A DNA stretch of 64,000 bases from positions 620,001-684,000 of the forward strand of contig NZ_BBUZ01000022.1 of NCBI RefSeq assembly GCF_001417735.1, written 5' to 3'. The stretch is from Streptomyces sp. NBRC 110028 (GTDB taxonomy: Bacteria; Actinomycetota; Actinomycetes; Streptomycetales; Streptomycetaceae). The notes under the pieces were generated by a model. It was given only the letters and a program-made list of their open reading frames with translations. It was not told the DNA's origin and searched no databases. The translations under genes and the position numbers were made by a program. Below are positions 20,155 through 28,498 of the stretch, piece by piece; position 1 is the stretch's first letter, and the number at the start of each line of letters is the position of its first letter.

Positions 20155-20352
20155 ATGGTGAAGCAGTGGTGGGTCCGGTGGCGCGCGGCGGTGCGTGCAC
20201 AGGCCGAGGCGGGAATGGCCACCGTCGAGTACGCGATGGGGACGCTGGCGGCGTGCGCCTTCGCCGCGGTGTTGTACAAGGTAGTGACGAGCGGGACCGT
20301 CAGCGGTGCGCTGCGATCGGTGATCGGACGGGCTCTCGATGCGCCGTTCTGA
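20155..20352 (+). CDS. Flp-type pilin (DUF4244)
   Basis: This 65-residue pilin precursor has a short basic leader ending in Gly, then MATVEYAMGTLAACAFAAVL. That gives the Flp prepilin pattern G/xxxxEY with Glu at +5 and Tyr at +6 of the mature protein, followed by one hydrophobic helix. The start is ATG 20155, with GAGGGGG six bases upstream; an in-frame ATG at 20131 is less well served. It is the likely structural subunit of the pilus and overlaps the tadE-like start by 14 bp. No prepilin peptidase (TadV) gene is in the window. Confidence 0.87.
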   Translation: MVKQWWVRWRAAVRAQAEAGMATVEYAMGTLAACAFAAVLYKVVTSGTVSGALRSVIGRALDAPF

Positions 20353-20812
20353 GGCACTGTCCACGGTGGGCCGGCCGGGCGCGCGGGCCGGTCTTCGCGC
20401 GCGGAGCGCACCGGGAGCGGCCCGCGCGGGAGCGGTCGGCATCGGGTCGGACCGGGGCTTCGTCACCGCGGAGGCGGCTGTCGCGCTGCCGGTGCTGGCC
20501 CTGTTCGCCCTGATGCTGATCTGGAGCCTGATGGCCGCGTCCGCGCAGCTGAGTTGCGTGGACGCGGCCCGGGCCGGCGCCCGGGCGGCGGCGCGCTCGG
20601 AGCCGCGGGACGCCGTGATGGATGCCGTCCGGTCGGCCGCGCCGCGCGGCGCGCGGGTGGAGCTGTGGCGGGACGGAGACCTGATGCGCGTGCGGGTCCG
20701 GACCCACGCGGTCGGCCCCGGCCCGCTGGCGCTCCGGCTGCACGCCGAGTCGACCGCACTCGCCGAGGACACGGTGGGCGCGGTCGGCGCCGGGCGGGAG
20801 GCAGTCCGGTGA
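20339..20812 (+). CDS. tadE: TadE-like minor pilin
   Basis: This 157-residue pseudopilin has a basic leader of about 40 residues ending in RG, then FVTAEAAVALPVLALFALM. Glu at +5 after the Gly matches the TadE prepilin-processing motif. A single N-terminal hydrophobic helix is followed by a small extracytoplasmic domain. It overlaps the pilin gene by 14 bp and the next gene as GTGA. Confidence 0.85.
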   Translation: MRRSEALSTVGRPGARAGLRARSAPGAARAGAVGIGSDRGFVTAEAAVALPVLALFALMLIWSLMAASAQLSCVDAARAGARAAARSEPRDAVMDAVRSAAPRGARVELWRDGDLMRVRVRTHAVGPGPLALRLHAESTALAEDTVGAVGAGREAVR

Positions 20813-21285
20813 GGGGTGTCGTACGCCGGGCGGCGGACGGTCGTGCGAGGGGTTCCGCAGGCGCGGCGGCGGACGGTCGCGTGAGGCGTTGCGTACGCGG
20901 GGTGGGCGAGCGCGGCGACCGGGGGTCGGCGACGGTGTGGGCGGCGTTCGCCGCGACGGCGCTGTGCGCGGTGTTCGCGGTCGTGCTGGCGGCCGGGCAG
21001 GTCATGGTGGCGCGCCACCGGGCAGGCGGGGCCGCCGACCTGGCGGCGCTCGCCGCGGCGGACCACGGCCTGGAGGGGCCCGGGGCGGCGTGCCGCCTCG
21101 CCCGGCGGGTGGCCTCCGCCCAGGGCGCGCGCGTGGTGCGGTGCGCCCTGAGCGGCGAGATCGCGGATCTCACGGCGGAGGTGCGGGCCGGGCCGTTCGC
21201 CCTCCGGGCCCGGGCGCGGGCAGGCCCCGCCGACACCCCCGTATCCGGCCCCGGCGGGCGCTCGGCGGTGGGCGCCGGGGTCCGG
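20809..21285 (+). CDS. TadG-like secreted/pilus protein, 3' end unresolved
   Basis: This is the last gene of the tad operon. After a basic leader, RGSATVWAAFAATALCAVFAVVLAAGQ forms a TadE/TadG-type N-terminal helix, followed by the HRAGGAADLAALAAAD segment typical of the Rv3654c-like family. The GTG at 20809 overlaps the previous stop (GTGA). The end given is only where free sequence ends. There is no in-frame stop before 23725, and no stop in any frame between 21152 and about 21777. The gene therefore either ends inside the helicase gene as a long antisense overlap or its stop is lost. Family members are about 120-150 residues. Confidence 0.7.
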
Positions 21286-23742
21286 TCAGCCTTCGGTGGG
21301 CGGTTGGTCCGGGGCTTTGGCCAGGAGCGTCGTCAGCAGGCGGATGGCGGCCCTCTTGTCGAGCGGATCGTTCCCGTTGCCGCATTTCGGGGACTGGATG
21401 CAGGACGGGCAGCCCGCCTCGCACTCGCAGGCCGCGATCGCCTCGCGGGTGGCGGTCAGCCAGCGGGCGGCCGTGTGGAAGGCCCGCTCGGCGAAGCCCG
21501 CCCCGCCGGGGTGGCCGTCGTACACGAAGACGGTCGGCAGAAGCGTGTCGGGGTGCAGGGGGATCGACACCCCGCCGATGTCCCAGCGGTCGCAGGTCGC
21601 GAAGAGCGGCAGTATGCCGATGGAGGCGTGCTCGGCGGCGTGCAGGGCGCCGCCGAGGGCCTGGGGATGCACCCGGGCCTCCTCCAGCTGGTCCTCGGTC
21701 ACGGTCCACCACACGGCCCGGGTGCGCAGCGTGCGGGGCGGCAGGTCGAGCTTGGTCTCGCCCAGCACCTCACCGGTGATCAGCTTGCGGCGCAGGAAGG
21801 AGACGACCTGGTTGGTCACCTCGACGGATCCGAAGCACAGCCGCGCGTCACCCCACGGGATCTCGGTGGTGGTCTCCAGGATGGAGATCGCGGTGGTGTC
21901 GCGGGCGGTGGTCGAGTACGGCGGACTGGCCTCCTCCACCAGCGCGACCGAGTCCTCCAGGTCGAGCTGCCGGACGAGATAGCTCCGGCCCTGGTGGAGG
22001 TGGACGGCGCCCTCGTGCACGGTGGTGTGGGCGGCCGAGGCGTCCACGGTGCCCAGCAGCCGCCCGGTCCCCGCCTCCACGACCTGGACCGGGCTGCCGC
22101 CCTCCCCGCGGATGTCGGTGAGGTCGGCGGCGCGCTCGCGGCGGGTCCAGTGCCAGGCGGTCGCGCGGCGGCGCAGCAGCTTGCGCTGCTCCAGCTGCGG
22201 CAGCAGTTCCTCGGTGGCGGGGCCGAAGAGGCCAAGGTCCGCCTCGGTGAGCGGCAGCTCGGCGGCGGCCGCGCACAGGTGCGGCGCGAGGACGTACGGG
22301 TTGTCGGGGTCCAGCACGGTGGATTCGACGGGCTGCCGGAAGAGGGCGTCCGGGTGGTGGACGAGATAGGTGTCCAGCGGGTCGTCCCGGGCGACCAGGA
22401 TCGCCAGGGCCCCTTGTCCGGTGCGGCCGGCCCGGCCCGCCTGCTGCCACAGGGAGGCGCGGGTGCCGGGATAGCCGGCCAGTACGACGGCGTCCAGACC
22501 GGCGATGTCCATGCCGAGTTCGAGGGCGGTGGTGGCGGCGAGGCCCAGGAGGTCACCGGAGTGCAGGGCCCGCTCCAGGGCGCGGCGCTCCTCGGGGAGA
22601 TATCCCCCGCGGTAGGCGGCCACCCGGTCCGGCAGGGACCGGTCGACCTCGGCCAGCCGCTCCTGGGCGATCAGGGCGATCAGCTCGGCGCCGCGCCGGG
22701 AGCGCACGAAGGTGACGGTGCGGACGCCCTGGACGGCCAGGTCGGTGAGCAGGTCCGCGGACTCGGCGGTGGCCGTGCGGCGGACCGGGGCGCCCTGCTC
22801 GCCGTGCAGCTCGGTCAGCGGCGGCTCCCACAGGGCGAAGACCACCTCGCCGCGGGGCGAGGAGTCCTCGGTGATCGCCGTGACCGGCACCCCGGTCAGC
22901 CGGGCGGCCGCCACGGCCGGGTCGGCGGAGGTGGCCGAGGCGAGCAGGAAGACGGGCGAGGAGCCGTAGCGGGCGCAGACCCGCCGCAGCCTGCGCAGTA
23001 CCTGGGCGACATGGGAGCCGAAGACGCCGCGGTAGGTGTGGCACTCGTCGATGACGACGTAGCGCAGCGCGCGCAGGAAGGAGGACCATCTGGGGTGGCC
23101 CGGCAGGATGCCCCGGTGGAGCATGTCGGGGTTGGTGAGCACGTAGTTCGCGTACTGGCGGACCCATTCGCGCTCCTCCACCGGCGTGTCGCCGTCGTAG
23201 ACCGCCGCCCGCACCCCGGTGCCGAGCGGGGTGGTGAGGTCGGCCAGCGCGCGGCGCTGGTCGGCGGCGAGCGCCTTGGTGGGCGAGAGGTACAGGGCGG
23301 TCGTGCCCCGCCCGCTGGGCTCCTCCGAGCCGTCCAGCAGGGTGCTGAGCACGGGGGCGAGGTAGGCCAGGGACTTGCCGGAGGCGGTGCCGGTGGCCAC
23401 GACCACGGATTCACCGCGCAGGGCGTGGGCGGCCGTGCGGGCCTGATGGGCCCATGGGCGCTCGATTCCGGCGGCCCGGATGGCGTCGATCACTTCCGGC
23501 CGGATCGGCGAAGGCCAGTCGGCATGGCTGCCGAGACGCGGGGGCAAGTGCTCCGTATGAGTGATGCGCGCGCCTCGGCCCGCTCCGGTGCCGAGCCGGT
23601 GGAGAACGGCCCGGGGCGAGGGGCGTATGCCCGCCTGCCGCGGGAGTTGGTTGTGGGCCATCGACACCGAGTGTGTCACTGGTCTGACGGACAATGGGCT
23701 CAAGGCGTCGTGCACGCCTGCTGGTAAGTGATTGAATGCCAT
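21286..23742 (-). CDS. MrfA-type DEAD/DEAH helicase with Cys cluster
   Basis: This 818-residue superfamily 2 helicase has motif [13 protein letters not shown], motif II as DECH in [11 protein letters not shown], motif III SATSADP and motif [16 protein letters not shown]-terminal DUF1998-type domain carries a four-Cys motif ([10 protein letters not shown]...KC). This matches the MrfA/Hrq1 group; B. subtilis MrfA repairs mitomycin crosslinks. The start is ATG 23742, 54 bp from the divergent bldG start. Streptomyces annotations call the region 'helicase/secretion neighborhood' because it lies beside tad genes. Confidence 0.92.
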   Translation of the reverse strand: MAFNHLPAGVHDALSPLSVRPVTHSVSMAHNQLPRQAGIRPSPRAVLHRLGTGAGRGARITHTEHLPPRLGSHADWPSPIRPEVIDAIRAAGIERPWAHQARTAAHALRGESVVVATGTASGKSLAYLAPVLSTLLDGSEEPSGRGTTALYLSPTKALAADQRRALADLTTPLGTGVRAAVYDGDTPVEEREWVRQYANYVLTNPDMLHRGILPGHPRWSSFLRALRYVVIDECHTYRGVFGSHVAQVLRRLRRVCARYGSSPVFLLASATSADPAVAAARLTGVPVTAITEDSSPRGEVVFALWEPPLTELHGEQGAPVRRTATAESADLLTDLAVQGVRTVTFVRSRRGAELIALIAQERLAEVDRSLPDRVAAYRGGYLPEERRALERALHSGDLLGLAATTALELGMDIAGLDAVVLAGYPGTRASLWQQAGRAGRTGQGALAILVARDDPLDTYLVHHPDALFRQPVESTVLDPDNPYVLAPHLCAAAAELPLTEADLGLFGPATEELLPQLEQRKLLRRRATAWHWTRRERAADLTDIRGEGGSPVQVVEAGTGRLLGTVDASAAHTTVHEGAVHLHQGRSYLVRQLDLEDSVALVEEASPPYSTTARDTTAISILETTTEIPWGDARLCFGSVEVTNQVVSFLRRKLITGEVLGETKLDLPPRTLRTRAVWWTVTEDQLEEARVHPQALGGALHAAEHASIGILPLFATCDRWDIGGVSIPLHPDTLLPTVFVYDGHPGGAGFAERAFHTAARWLTATREAIAACECEAGCPSCIQSPKCGNGNDPLDKRAAIRLLTTLLAKAPDQPPTEG

Positions 23743-23796
23743 CGCGGCTGCCGATCCATGGGGGGCGACCGCTCGATGCAAGGTGCTGGAGGATCC

Positions 23797-24138
23797 GTGG
23801 ACCTGTCCCTGTCGACTCGGACCGTTGGCGACCGCACGGTCGTCGAGGTCGGTGGCGAGATTGATGTATATACCGCGCCCAAGCTGCGCGAGCAGCTGGT
23901 CGAGCTTGTCAACGACGGTAGCTACCACCTGGTCGTCGACATGGAGGGCGTCGACTTTCTCGACTCCACCGGGCTCGGCGTGCTCGTCGGCGGGCTCAAG
24001 CGCGTACGTGCCCATGAGGGCTCACTGCGTCTGGTGTGCAACCAGGAGCGCATTCTCAAGATCTTCCGTATCACCGGCCTGACCAAGGTGTTCCCCATCC
24101 ACACCTCGGTCGAGGACGCTGTCGCGGCGACTGACTGA
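23797..24138 (+). CDS. bldG: anti-sigma factor antagonist BldG
   Basis: This 113-residue STAS-domain protein has the same length and order of motifs as Streptomyces BldG. It is required for aerial hyphae and antibiotic production, and switches anti-sigma factors by reversible phosphorylation. The phosphorylated Ser is residue 57 in [10 protein letters not shown]. The GTG at 23797 is preceded by GGAGG. Its promoters must overlap the 5' part of the divergent helicase gene, given only 54 bp between starts. The RsbW-like partner follows 90 bp downstream. Confidence 0.97.
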   Translation: MDLSLSTRTVGDRTVVEVGGEIDVYTAPKLREQLVELVNDGSYHLVVDMEGVDFLDSTGLGVLVGGLKRVRAHEGSLRLVCNQERILKIFRITGLTKVFPIHTSVEDAVAATD

Positions 24139-24228
24139 CCAGTCACCGCGGGAAGACCACCAAGGGGGTTCCGGGCGATTTCGCCCGGCCCCCCCGATCT
24201 GCACGCCCATACGCCCGAGGGGGATGGC

Positions 24229-24663
24229 ATGGCCACTGTCGAACTCCGCTTCAGCGCGCTTCCCGAGCACGTCAGGACCGCCCGGCTGGTCGCGGCTGCC
24301 GTGGCGCGTCGTGCGGGGGTGGACGAGGCCGTGCTCGACGAGGTGCGGCTCGCGGTCGGCGAGGCCTGCACCCGTGCGGTGGGGCTGCACCTGAGCAACG
24401 GGGTGGACGCCCCGGTGCGGGTGGCGCTCACCGAGGAGGAGAAGAAGTTCTCCATCGAGGTCGGCGATGAGTCGCCCACCTCGGCGGGGCATGCCCCCGG
24501 CTCCCATCCGGATGTGGACGACGACGGCGCGGCCGAGACCGAGGACGAGATGGGCCTCGCGGTCATCAGCGGGCTCGTCGACGACGTCGAGGTGACCACC
24601 AGCGAGACCGGCGGTGTGATCCGCATGAGCTGGCCCGCTTCGCCGCAGTCCCTCGTGCCGTAA
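24229..24663 (+). CDS. RsbW-like anti-sigma factor, BldG partner
   Basis: This 144-residue GHKL ATPase-fold protein of the RsbW/SpoIIAB type is the conserved downstream partner of BldG (SCO3548 in S. coelicolor, known to interact with BldG). The N-box region reads EVRLAVGEACTRAV: the Asn that coordinates Mg-ATP in SpoIIAB is Arg here. The G1 region DEMGLAVISGL is also divergent, so kinase activity is uncertain. An acidic insert (about residues 85-105) separates the motifs. A strong terminator follows at 24701. Confidence 0.88.
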   Translation: MATVELRFSALPEHVRTARLVAAAVARRAGVDEAVLDEVRLAVGEACTRAVGLHLSNGVDAPVRVALTEEEKKFSIEVGDESPTSAGHAPGSHPDVDDDGAAETEDEMGLAVISGLVDDVEVTTSETGGVIRMSWPASPQSLVP

Positions 24664-25087
24664 CGATCCGCCGTCATTCCGCTCGATCTGCCGTGACCTT
24701 CGGGCCGGCCGTCCCCGTGACGGCCGGCCCGGTCGTCGTTCCGGGGGTTCCGGGAGTTCCGGGGGTTCCGGTCAGGCCCGGGGCGCGTTCAGGGTGTCCG
24801 GAAAACCGCTCTGAACAGCACTTTTCATAGTGCACTGAGATCGTTTATAGAGATCATTCCACCCCCGTCAGTGAATTGTTGACCTTCGTCCTTCCGGACG
24901 AATTCCTGTGGCCCAAACCTATTGATCTTCGCTGGTGCAGGCGAATTCCCATTCCGGCGCCCTGTTTTGATCGTGTGACGCTACCTACAATCCGTCCACA
25001 TCTTGAGCTCAGGACGCCTGAGCGTGGCGGCTCTTCTGCGGTCGCAGAACTGCTGCGCGCCCATGTGCCAAACGTCAAGGAGGACGA
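24664..25087. other. intergenic region upstream of hppA
   Basis: It contains the terminator at 24701-24731, short CGGGAGTTCC-like repeats (about 24740-24770), and an AT-richer stretch (24815-25000) that probably carries the hppA promoter. I could not assign a confident -35/-10 pair. Confidence 0.5.
24701..24731 (+). terminator. terminator of the bldG operon
   Basis: A perfect 13-bp stem, CGGGCCGGCCGTC with its complement, closes a CCCGT loop, 38 bp after the stop. Confidence 0.85.
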
Positions 25088-27526
25088 ATGGCGGGGCCTC
25101 TCACCCCTCATCAGCTGGACCTCACCACGACCCTGGCCGCCGCAGAACTGACCGACGAAAATCGTGTGATCGTGATGGTGATCGTCGCGGTCGCGGTCGC
25201 GGCGCTCGCGGTCGCCGTGGTGCTGGTACGACAAGTACTCGCGGCCGGCGAGGGCACGGACAGTATGAAGAAGATCGCCGAGGCCGTTCAGGAAGGCGCG
25301 AATGCCTATCTGGCCCGGCAGCTGCGCACGCTCGGCGGATTCGCCGTCGTCGTGTTCTTCCTGCTCATGTTGTTGCCGGCGGATGACTGGCCACAGCGCA
25401 TCGGGCGGTCGGTGTTCTTTCTGATCGGCGCGGGATTCTCGGCGGCCACCGGCTATATCGGCATGTGGCTCGCGGTGCGCAGCAATGTGCGCGTCGCCGC
25501 CGCGGCCCGGGAAGCCACCCCCGAGGCCCCCACCACCCCGGTCAACGGGGATTCCGGGTCGTCCGCTCCGGGGAAGCCGAACGTGGATCTGACGGCGGTC
25601 TCGCACAAGGCAATGAAGATCGCTTTCCGTACGGGCGGCGTGGTCGGCATGTTCACTGTGGGGCTCGGCCTGCTGGGCGCCTCCTGCGTGGTGCTCGTGT
25701 ACGCGGCCGACGCGCCCAAGGTGCTGGAGGGCTTCGGTCTCGGCGCCGCGCTGATCGCGATGTTCATGAGGGTCGGCGGCGGCATCTTCACCAAGGCCGC
25801 CGACGTCGGTGCCGACCTGGTCGGCAAGGTCGAGCAGGGAATTCCCGAGGACGACCCGCGCAATGCCGCGACCATCGCGGACAACGTGGGCGACAACGTC
25901 GGCGACTGCGCGGGCATGGCCGCCGACCTGTTCGAGTCGTACGCCGTGACCCTGGTCGCCGCGCTGATCCTCGGCAAGGCGGCCTTCGGCGACGCGGGCC
26001 TCGCCTTCCCCCTGCTCGTCCCGGCCATCGGTGTGATCACCGCCATGATCGGGATCTTCGCCGTGGCGCCGCGCCGCTCCGACCGCAGCGGGATGTCGGC
26101 CATCAACCGCGGCTTCTTCATCTCCGCGCTGATCTCGATGGCGCTGGTGGCGACCGTCGTCTTCACCTATCTGCCGTCCAGCTACGGCGACCTCGACGGC
26201 GTCACCAATCGCGAGATCCTCGGCCACAGCGGTGACCCGCGGGTGCTCGCGCTGGTCGCCGTCGCCATCGGCATCGTGCTCGCCGCGCTCATCCAGCAGC
26301 TCACGGGCTACTTCACCGAGACCAGCCGGCGCCCCGTGCGGGACATCGGCAAGACCTCGCTGACCGGCCCGGCCACCGTGGTGCTCTCCGGTATCTCGGT
26401 GGGCCTGGAGTCCGCCGTCTACTCGGCGGTGCTGATCGGGCTCAGCGTCTACGGCGCGTTCCTGCTCGGCGGCACTTCGATCATGCTGGCGCTGTTCGCG
26501 GTCGCGCTCGCCGGGACCGGTCTGCTCACCACCGTCGGCGTCATCGTCGCGATGGACACCTTCGGGCCGGTCTCCGACAACGCGCAGGGCATCGCCGAGA
26601 TGTCCGGCGATGTCGAGGGCGCGGGCGCCCAGGTGCTCACCGACCTCGACGCGGTCGGCAACACCACCAAGGCGATCACCAAGGGTATCGCCATCGCGAC
26701 GGCGGTGCTCGCCGCGGCGGCGCTGTTCGGCTCGTACCGTGACGCCATCGCGGAGGCGGTCTCCGATGTGCACACCTCCGTGGCCGGGCAGATGAACCTC
26801 AGCCTGGACATCTCGCAGCCCAACAACCTGGTCGGTCTCGTCCTCGGCGCCGCCGTCGTCTTCCTCTTCTCGGGGCTGGCGATCAACGCGGTGTCGCGGT
26901 CGGCCGGCGCGGTGGTCTTCGAGGTGCGGCGGCAGTTCCGGGAGAAGCCCGGGATCATGAACTACAGCGAGAAGCCGGAATACGGGCGTGTCGTCGACAT
27001 CTGCACCAAGGACGCGCTGCGCGAGCTGGCCACCCCCGGCCTGCTGGCGGTCCTGGCGCCGATCGCCGTCGGCTTCGCCTTCGGGGTCGGCGCGCTCGGC
27101 TCGTTCCTGGCCGGGGCGATCGGCACCGGCACCCTGATGGCGGTCTTCCTGGCGAATTCCGGAGGCGCCTGGGACAACGCGAAGAAGCTGGTGGAGGACG
27201 GGCACCACGGCGGCAAGGGCAGCGAGGCCCATGCCGCGACGGTGATCGGCGACACGGTCGGCGACCCGTTCAAGGACACCGCCGGTCCCGCGATCAACCC
27301 GCTGCTGAAGGTCATGAACCTGGTGGCGCTGCTGATCGCCCCGGCGGTCGTGAAGTTCAGTTTCGGCGACAACGCGAGCCCGGGGCTCCGGGCGGGGATC
27401 GCCGCGCTGGCCTTCGCGATCATCGTCGGTGCCGTCTACGTCTCCAAGCGGCGGGGAATCGCCGTGGGTGACGAAGGCAACTCCGAACGCGTCGCGAAGT
27501 CGGCCGACGCGGCGGTGGTGTCCTGA
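25088..27526 (+). CDS. hppA: proton-translocating membrane pyrophosphatase
   Basis: This 812-residue integral membrane enzyme couples PPi hydrolysis to H+ export. There are about 16 hydrophobic segments. PPi/Mg-binding motifs are visible: DVGADLVGKVE, the DNVGDNVGDCAGMAADLFESY acidic loop and a late GDTVGDPFKDTAGPAINPL. GNTTKA carries Lys at the position that distinguishes K+-independent H+-PPases from K+-dependent ones, which have Ala. The ATG at 25088 follows AAGGAGG. It is conserved next to bldG in Streptomyces. Confidence 0.96.
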   Translation: MAGPLTPHQLDLTTTLAAAELTDENRVIVMVIVAVAVAALAVAVVLVRQVLAAGEGTDSMKKIAEAVQEGANAYLARQLRTLGGFAVVVFFLLMLLPADDWPQRIGRSVFFLIGAGFSAATGYIGMWLAVRSNVRVAAAAREATPEAPTTPVNGDSGSSAPGKPNVDLTAVSHKAMKIAFRTGGVVGMFTVGLGLLGASCVVLVYAADAPKVLEGFGLGAALIAMFMRVGGGIFTKAADVGADLVGKVEQGIPEDDPRNAATIADNVGDNVGDCAGMAADLFESYAVTLVAALILGKAAFGDAGLAFPLLVPAIGVITAMIGIFAVAPRRSDRSGMSAINRGFFISALISMALVATVVFTYLPSSYGDLDGVTNREILGHSGDPRVLALVAVAIGIVLAALIQQLTGYFTETSRRPVRDIGKTSLTGPATVVLSGISVGLESAVYSAVLIGLSVYGAFLLGGTSIMLALFAVALAGTGLLTTVGVIVAMDTFGPVSDNAQGIAEMSGDVEGAGAQVLTDLDAVGNTTKAITKGIAIATAVLAAAALFGSYRDAIAEAVSDVHTSVAGQMNLSLDISQPNNLVGLVLGAAVVFLFSGLAINAVSRSAGAVVFEVRRQFREKPGIMNYSEKPEYGRVVDICTKDALRELATPGLLAVLAPIAVGFAFGVGALGSFLAGAIGTGTLMAVFLANSGGAWDNAKKLVEDGHHGGKGSEAHAATVIGDTVGDPFKDTAGPAINPLLKVMNLVALLIAPAVVKFSFGDNASPGLRAGIAALAFAIIVGAVYVSKRRGIAVGDEGNSERVAKSADAAVVS

Positions 27527-27577
27527 CCCGGTAACCGGCCCGGGAGCGATCAGGGGGCCGTACGAGCCCCCGCGGCA

Positions 27578-27617
27578 TGCGGGCGGACGGTGTGCGACGG
27601 CATGCCGTCCGCCCGCA
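27578..27617 (+). terminator. hairpin terminator after hppA
   Basis: TGCGGGCGGACGG pairs perfectly with CCGTCCGCCCGCA across a 14-nt loop, 51 bp after the stop. Confidence 0.75.
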
Positions 27618-27786
27618 GCCGTGCCCGCCTTTCCGCCCGTTGGCGCGATGGGCACGATGAGGCGGATGGCACACCGAGCTTGGTTCAAATGGCTTCAAAA
27701 GTATCCATACAGGATGCTCGGCAGAAGGTCCGAGCGGCTCGGACGTGTATGTTCCGGGGCCGAGAGCCATGGAAGGGACCAATCCG

Positions 27787-28353
27787 GTGAACAAGAAGCT
27801 TGTGGCACTGTCCGGCGGTGCGGCACTCGTACTGGCGCTGAGCGGCTGCGGCGGCGGCGATGAGGGTGACAAGAAGGTCAACGCCTGGGCCAAGTCGGTA
27901 TGTGACCAGGTGCAGCCGCAGCTGAAGAAGATTCAGGGTGCCAACGCCTCCATCCAGGCCGCGTCCGACGAGCAGGACTCCAAGAAGCTCCAGCAGACGG
28001 ACTCCAAGGCGTTCCAGCAGATCTCCGAGTCCTACGCGGCGCTCGCCAAGGCGGTGCAGAAGGCGGGCGCCCCGCCCGTCGACAAGGGCGAGCAGACCCA
28101 GAAGCAGGCCGTGAAGGAGCTGAACGCCACCTCCAAGGCGTACAACGACCTCAAGACGACCGTCGACAAGCTGGAGACCTCGGACAAGTCCAAGTTCGCC
28201 GAAGGCCTCAAGGGTGTCGCCGACGAGCTCGACAAGCTCAGCAAATCGGGTGACCAGGCCCTGAAGCAGCTCCAGGAGGGCAAGGTCGGCACCGCGATGG
28301 CGAAGCAGCCCGGCTGCCAGAAGCCGAAGACCGGCGCCACCAGCGCCACGTAG
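27787..28353 (+). CDS. small secreted lipoprotein, unknown function
   Basis: This 188-residue protein has a short basic signal peptide and the lipobox LSGC, so Cys is lipidated near residue 21. The mature part is Lys/Gln/Ala-rich and strongly helical, with heptad-like patterns (residues about 40-165), resembling small coiled-coil lipoproteins. Two further Cys (in KSVCDQ and PGCQK) may form a disulfide that ties the ends together. The GTG at 27787 has GGAAGGGA at good spacing; an in-frame ATG at 27769 is possible. No partner is evident. Confidence 0.8.
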   Translation: MNKKLVALSGGAALVLALSGCGGGDEGDKKVNAWAKSVCDQVQPQLKKIQGANASIQAASDEQDSKKLQQTDSKAFQQISESYAALAKAVQKAGAPPVDKGEQTQKQAVKELNATSKAYNDLKTTVDKLETSDKSKFAEGLKGVADELDKLSKSGDQALKQLQEGKVGTAMAKQPGCQKPKTGATSAT

Positions 28354-28420
28354 GGGGCGCCACCAGCGTCACGTAGGGCGCGAAGGTCCGCCCGCACGCC
28401 CCTGTTGTCGAGTTGCCGAG

Positions 28421-28447
28421 TTATCCCCACAGGGTGGCTTGTCCACA
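28421..28447 (+). promoter_or_regulatory. pair of DnaA-box-like sites
   Basis: TTATCCCCA (28421-28429, one mismatch) and TTGTCCACA (28439-28447, perfect Streptomyces DnaA box) lie 18 bp apart, start to start, just upstream of the methyltransferase gene. Confidence 0.45.
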
Positions 28448-28498
28448 GGCCTCCGCCCGTCGTCGCCGACGGCCGGCTGTTGCCCCGACAATGGGGGC

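Noticed and set aside
21286-23727. Continuation of the tadG-like frame through the helicase gene as a 972-residue protein
   Set aside because: The helicase on the opposite strand is unambiguous, and the translated extension has only antisense-type composition. I kept the open end as a finding instead.
24854-27688. 944-codon open frame on the minus strand opposite hppA
   Set aside because: His/Asp/Arg-rich antisense frame typical of very GC-rich genes; no domain, and hppA on the other strand is certain.
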